Part shown: piece after piece, positions 13,185 through 16,409 of the stretch | Layout of the letters: every line of letters starts with the position of its first letter | How positions within the stretch are numbered: the stretch's first letter is position 1 | Notes under the pieces: generated by a model | The model's input: only the letters and a program-made list of their open reading frames with translations | What the model was told of the DNA's origin: nothing | Database searches by the model: none | DNA from: an uncultured Collinsella sp. | GTDB lineage: Bacteria; Actinomycetota; Coriobacteriia; Coriobacteriales; Coriobacteriaceae | Direction of reading: 5' to 3' | DNA length: 16,409 nt | Assembly: GCA_934654765.1 (NCBI GenBank) | Contig: CAKUGX010000035.1 | Location: forward strand, 1-16,409 | Program-made: the position numbers and the translations under genes

Positions 13185-14702
13185 ATGCCGTACTATCTTG
13201 GCATCGACATCGGAACGAGCGCGTCCAAGGGTGTGTTAATTGATGCGGAGTGTCGAATTGTGGCGCAGGCATCTTGTCAACATGAGACCGAGAACCCTCG
13301 GGATGGTTGGTATCAGCACGATGCAGAAGCGATTTGGTGGGGTGATTTTTGCCGGCTGTCTCGCGAGCTCATCGAGCGCGCGGGCATCGAGGCGAGTCAG
13401 ATCCGCTGCGTAGGGTTGTCGGCTTTGGGCTGTGATTGCGTGCCGGTCGATGAAGATTGCCACGCCTTGGCTCCGGCAATATTGTACGGGGTCGACGCTC
13501 GCTCGAAGCCGCAGATTGACGAGCTTCTTTCTGAATATGGTCCCGATCGAGCTCGTGAGCTCTTTGGACACGACCCGTGCTCGTCCGATATCGCTCCCAA
13601 GGTCCTTTGGTTTAAGGAGAATATGCCCGAGGTCCATGAGCGGGCGGCGAAGTTTCTTACGGCTTCATCCTATCTGTGCGCCAAGCTCACCGGCAGGTTT
13701 ACGATCGACCGTTATCTTGCCGAGGATTTCCTATCCTTATACGATCGCGAGACGTGGCGGGTTAATGAGCGCGGGTGCGCGCGGTTCTGCCGTCCCGACC
13801 AGATGGCCGAAGTCATGGCGGCGACCGATATCGCCGGCGTAATCATGGATCGGGCGGCGGATGAAACCGGTCTTGCCAAGGGAACGCCGGTGCTTGTCGG
13901 AACAGGCGATTCGGGCGCCGAGGCGATTTCTACTGGAGTGTTCTGCCCCGGGGACATGATGGTGCAGCTGGGGAGCACGGCGTACTTTATCTATTTGGCG
14001 GACCATATGGTCGATGACGCTCGTCTATGGCCGGGGACATTCATCATCCCCGGGACTTACGGCATCTGCGCCGGCACCAATACAGCGGGTGCGTTGACGG
14101 CATGGTTGCGACGCGAGTTGTACCGCGATGCCGTGGATGCCGAACGCTCCGGCGGCCCCGATGCCTATGAGGTCATGGCGCGCGATGCCGGGCAGGTAGG
14201 TCCCGGAGCGGATGGCCTTCTGTGTCTTCCATACTTTGCGGGCGAGCGCACCCCGCTCAACGATCCCGAGGCGCGTGGCGTGTTCTTCGGTCTGACCGAA
14301 AGGCACACCCGGGGCCATATGGTCCGCGCGGCTTTGGAAGGGATCGCCTATACGGTCGCAGCGCATGTTGATATTATCGAGCGAGATCATGGATTGCCTA
14401 TCGAGCACATCATGCTCGTGGGAGGCGGAACTAAGAATCCGGTATGGATGCAAGCGATTGCCGATGTCTGCGGTCGTGAAGTTTCGGTTGCAAAGGTTAC
14501 GGTGGGCGCATGTTTTGGCGATGCCCTTATGGCAGCACTTGCTGGCGGCGCCTATTCATCATGGGGTGAGCTTGCCCGGGTTCTTGGGGTCGCACAAACG
14601 ATCGAACCTGATATGGACGCTCATGAGCTGTACGCATCGCGCCGCCATATCTTTGATGAGCTATATGCGCGAAATTGCGACCTTATGCACGAGCTGGTGT
14701 AG
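13185..14702 (+). CDS. FGGY-family carbohydrate kinase
   Basis: This 505-residue protein has the two ribonuclease H-like domains of FGGY kinases (xylulokinase, glycerol kinase, gluconate kinase and relatives). The N-terminal phosphate loop is LGIDIGTSASKGVLID (5-20). The catalytic Asp is probably D242 in VGTGDSGAEAISTG. The second-domain signatures are GICAGTNTAGALTAWLRRE (293-311), YFAGERTPLNDPEARG (350-365) and VGGGTKNPVWMQAIADV (412-428). Length is normal. The start is the ATG at 13185, eight bases after GGGGAG and just after the BtpA stop at 13179; a GTG at 13176 overlaps that ribosome binding site. It is the third sugar kinase of the block. The overall look is xylulokinase-like, but the true substrate is open. 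Confidence 0.9.
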   Translation: MPYYLGIDIGTSASKGVLIDAECRIVAQASCQHETENPRDGWYQHDAEAIWWGDFCRLSRELIERAGIEASQIRCVGLSALGCDCVPVDEDCHALAPAILYGVDARSKPQIDELLSEYGPDRARELFGHDPCSSDIAPKVLWFKENMPEVHERAAKFLTASSYLCAKLTGRFTIDRYLAEDFLSLYDRETWRVNERGCARFCRPDQMAEVMAATDIAGVIMDRAADETGLAKGTPVLVGTGDSGAEAISTGVFCPGDMMVQLGSTAYFIYLADHMVDDARLWPGTFIIPGTYGICAGTNTAGALTAWLRRELYRDAVDAERSGGPDAYEVMARDAGQVGPGADGLLCLPYFAGERTPLNDPEARGVFFGLTERHTRGHMVRAALEGIAYTVAAHVDIIERDHGLPIEHIMLVGGGTKNPVWMQAIADVCGREVSVAKVTVGACFGDALMAALAGGAYSSWGELARVLGVAQTIEPDMDAHELYASRRHIFDELYARNCDLMHELV

Positions 14703-14714
14703 CGCCGCCGAATT

Positions 14715-14753
14715 GCCCCACGCTCTTATGGGGGCTGCGTTGTGCGATTCGCA
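14715..14753 (+). other. Hairpins after the FGGY kinase gene
   Basis: GCCCC (14715-14719) pairs with GGGGC (14731-14735) across an 11-base loop, and a second short palindrome TGCGA-T-TCGCA follows at 14743-14753. Neither has a T tract, so they are at best weak terminators for module B. Confidence 0.35.
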
Positions 14754-14768
14754 TGTTCCTTGAGAGGC

Positions 14769-14998
14769 GTGGACAAAAAATGCCAAATATGAGTACTGTC
14801 ACTAATTTAGTGGCAGCAAAATCAGGCTCTTGAGGCATTTATTGAGCGTCTTCGGGCGATTGAAACCTGTTATGGATGGCTTTAAGTATGCTAAAACGAC
14901 CTGATAATGAACAGTTGTATATTATCAGGTCATTGTTTTGATGCAAAATAATGTGACTAGTTTTACAACAGTACTCATATTTGGCATTTTTTGCCCAC
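14769..14998. repeat. AT-rich element bounded by 31-bp inverted repeats (MITE-like or structured intergenic repeat)
   Basis: The left arm 14769-14799 and right arm 14968-14998 are inverted copies with one mismatch (A14773 against C14994); 26 bases (14774-14799 and 14968-14993) are perfect. Each arm has a run of six A, TGCC, then AAATATGAGTACTGT. The 220 bases from 14774 to 14993 count to about 35% GC, well below the neighbouring genes. There is no coding sequence. Inside are the near-palindrome CACTAATTTAGTG at 14801-14813, a short hairpin with UUCG loop at 14847-14858, and an 11-bp hairpin at 14898-14931. It fills the space between two convergent genes and ends seven bases from the tatD stop. 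I could not find a clean target-site duplication. Confidence 0.75.
14898..14931. terminator. Perfect 11-bp hairpin inside the AT-rich element
   Basis: GACCTGATAAT (14898-14908) pairs exactly with ATTATCAGGTC (14921-14931) around a 12-base loop; ATTGTTTTG follows on the plus strand. It could serve as a weak terminator for the converging genes, or be part of a folded RNA made from the element. Confidence 0.45.
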
Positions 14999-15004
14999 CA
15001 GGGG

Positions 15005-15787
15005 TTAGCGGAAGTCGAAAATGGAGCGGGAATTTTCCAGGACGACCGACTTGACGCTTTCCGCGGCGCAGTCTTTAAGCGTGGCAATGATCTCGGATGT
15101 TCTTATGAGTGAATCGACGAGCTGTCGCGCGGTTGTTTCTGCGCTTGGTTCGACCGGTGCGTCGGTTTCGAGTAGCAAGCGATTAAGTGGAATCTGTCGG
15201 GCGTATTCGCGACCGCGCTTGGTGGCGAGCATCCGCTCATTCACGGAAAAATAGCAGCCTGCGTTTCGCGCGCGGACGAACTCGTTCGAGGTACCGCTAA
15301 ACCAGTGGAAGATGATAGCGGGGGAGTCGGGGCTTGGGGTGAGCAATTCATGTGACCCGAGGACGTCCAGCACGGTTCCTGCCGAACGAACGGCGTGAAT
15401 TGATATCACGCGCCCGGCAAGAGAGTGCTGCACGAGTGCATTGCAGAGCCGGTCAAATGCCTGTACTTGTAGCGGCTCGCTTCCGGCAAAACGAGCGGAA
15501 AAGTCGAGCCCGACCTCGCCGATCAAGCGTTCTTGTGCAGCGACTTCGCAAAGCAGATTGATTTCAGCGTTGCCACATCGTCCGTCGGCGAGCCACCAGG
15601 GATGGAGGCCGATGCCGGCAAAGATATTTGAACGGTTGCAAGCGCGCTTCTTGGCGCGTGCAAAGTCGCGCGGATCGACGCCGCAGTCAAATAGAACCAG
15701 GTCCAGCGTCGTTGCCTCATCGGCAACGGCGTCCGGGTGAGCCATTAGATCAAGATGGCAGTGTGCATCAAATAACCAGGGCTCCAT
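15005..15787 (-). CDS. tatD: TatD-family metal-dependent hydrolase/DNase
   Basis: This is a 260-residue TatD-family protein, a divalent-metal TIM barrel with 3'-5' exonuclease or DNase activity in characterised members. All expected ligands are present: H9 and H11 in DAHCHLD, E91 in GEVGLDFS, H131 in ISIHAVR, H161 in IFHWFSG and D209 in LLETDAPVEP. The usual C-terminal ENSRSIF is at 251-257. The start ATG at 15787 has GGAG nine bases upstream. The gene lies 14 bases after the tcdA stop, so both form one minus-strand operon. The AT-rich repeat ends only seven bases past its stop codon. Some residues around motif 2 are less typical than in E. coli TatD, but nothing suggests inactivation. Confidence 0.9.
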   Translation of the reverse strand: MEPWLFDAHCHLDLMAHPDAVADEATTLDLVLFDCGVDPRDFARAKKRACNRSNIFAGIGLHPWWLADGRCGNAEINLLCEVAAQERLIGEVGLDFSARFAGSEPLQVQAFDRLCNALVQHSLAGRVISIHAVRSAGTVLDVLGSHELLTPSPDSPAIIFHWFSGTSNEFVRARNAGCYFSVNERMLATKRGREYARQIPLNRLLLETDAPVEPSAETTARQLVDSLIRTSEIIATLKDCAAESVKSVVLENSRSIFDFR

Positions 15788-15801
15788 CTCGGCGCGCTCC
15801 G

Positions 15802-16409
15802 CTAGTCCAAGCGCTGGCCATCGGCGCGCACGCGCTCGGTGCCGCGCCCGCTGATCTGGCGGATAACCTCGCCGGCAATCATCTGACCCATGATGGGCGG
15901 CATAAAGCTGGCGGTACCCAACTCGGTACGCTCGTGGATGTTGGACGGGTCGCGGGGTTGGGTTTTAACCGATTCCTCGCAGCTAAACAGCACGTGCAGG
16001 CTCTTGATTCCGCGCTTCTTACATTCTTTGCGCATAATGCGGCTCATGGGGTCACGTACCGTATCGAAGATGTCGGCAAAGCGCAGGCACTCGGGATGGA
16101 GCTTGTTGGCTCCGCCCATAGAGCTAACCAAACGAATGTCGTGGTCTTGAGCATATTTGGCAATGGTGAGCTTGGCCGAGATGGTGTCGATGGCGTCGAC
16201 GACGTAGTCGAGCTTGCCGCCCGTCTGCTCCAAAACGCTCGCGAAGAACTCGTCGATGTTGTCGCTCAGCAGGTATTCGGTGCGTTTGATAACGGTGGCG
16301 GCGGGATTGATATCGTGGGTCATGGCTTCCATCACGTCCACTTTGCGCTTGCCGACGGTGCTATGAAAGGCGATGGCCTGGCGATTGATATTGCTGGGCG
16401 CGATGATGT
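15802..16409 (-). CDS. tcdA: tRNA threonylcarbamoyladenosine dehydratase, C-terminal part (cut by window edge)
   Basis: About 202 residues are present; the start lies beyond the right edge. TcdA (CsdL/YgdL), an E1-like ThiF-fold enzyme, uses ATP to cyclise t6A at position 37 of ANN-decoding tRNAs to ct6A. The visible part starts with the conserved APSNINRQ segment of the ThiF/MoeB fold followed by GKRKVDVM, then YVVDAIDTISAKL (the Asp-containing nucleotide-site loop) and SSMGGANKLHP. The C-terminal FSCEESVKTQP and GTASFMPPIMGQMIAGEVIR are typical of TcdA rather than MoeB or ThiF. The ATP-binding Gly-rich loop lies outside the window. It is followed directly by tatD. Confidence 0.9.
   Translation of the reverse strand, partial: IIAPSNINRQAIAFHSTVGKRKVDVMEAMTHDINPAATVIKRTEYLLSDNIDEFFASVLEQTGGKLDYVVDAIDTISAKLTIAKYAQDHDIRLVSSMGGANKLHPECLRFADIFDTVRDPMSRIMRKECKKRGIKSLHVLFSCEESVKTQPRDPSNIHERTELGTASFMPPIMGQMIAGEVIRQISGRGTERVRADGQRLD

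Noticed and set aside
14760..15005. Target-site duplication flanking the inverted-repeat element
   Set aside because: The flanks (GAGGC on the left, CAGGG on the right) do not match, so insertion by transposition is not proved.
14839..15087. Small 82-codon minus-strand frame reaching from tatD into the AT-rich element
   Set aside because: It starts inside tatD in another frame, lacks a ribosome binding site and crosses the inverted-repeat arm.

Overview
The window looks like chromosomal DNA of a GC-rich gut actinobacterium of the Coriobacteriia, most probably Collinsella or a close relative. This rests on the base composition, the dense gene packing with strong AAGGAGG-type ribosome binding sites, and a fructoselysine-type gene set; Collinsella intestinalis is reported to metabolise fructoselysine. 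There is no rRNA or other taxonomic marker here, so the assignment is an inference.

Layout. Positions 1-1252 (minus strand) hold the start of a ClpP-family protease gene, preceded in the same direction by an unrecognised 299-residue protein whose 5' region carries four short direct repeats. Positions 1679-3244 (plus) hold two HAD-superfamily phosphatases, the second starting directly after an intrinsic terminator. Positions 3303-4046 encode a GntR/UTRA regulator followed by a strong terminator. Between it and the next gene lie a candidate promoter, a perfect palindrome at the predicted transcription start and an unusual density of GAACG half-sites.

The centre of interest is the unidirectional block 4268-14702. 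Module A (4268-10091) encodes a YfcC-type membrane carrier, a YtcJ-like amidohydrolase, a FrlC-like sugar epimerase, a FrlB-like SIS-domain deglycase and a FrlD-like PfkB kinase. Together with the GntR/UTRA regulator this resembles the Enterobacterial frl (fructoselysine) system, but with a different importer and an added amidohydrolase. The expected flow is import, optional trimming or epimerisation, 6-phosphorylation, then deglycation to a free amine and a hexose 6-phosphate. A strong terminator closes module A. Module B (10210-14702) follows immediately: a second FrlD-like kinase, an amidohydrolase-fold protein missing usual metal ligands, a YjbQ (UPF0047) protein, a BtpA/SgcQ-family TIM barrel and an FGGY sugar kinase. 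I know of no described pathway with this composition. It may process a second glycated or modified sugar.

The convergent intergenic region 14703-15004 contains a roughly 230 bp AT-rich (about 35% GC) element bounded by near-perfect 31-bp inverted repeats, with internal hairpins. It looks like a MITE or structured intergenic repeat. The window ends on the minus strand with a tcdA (partial)-tatD pair.
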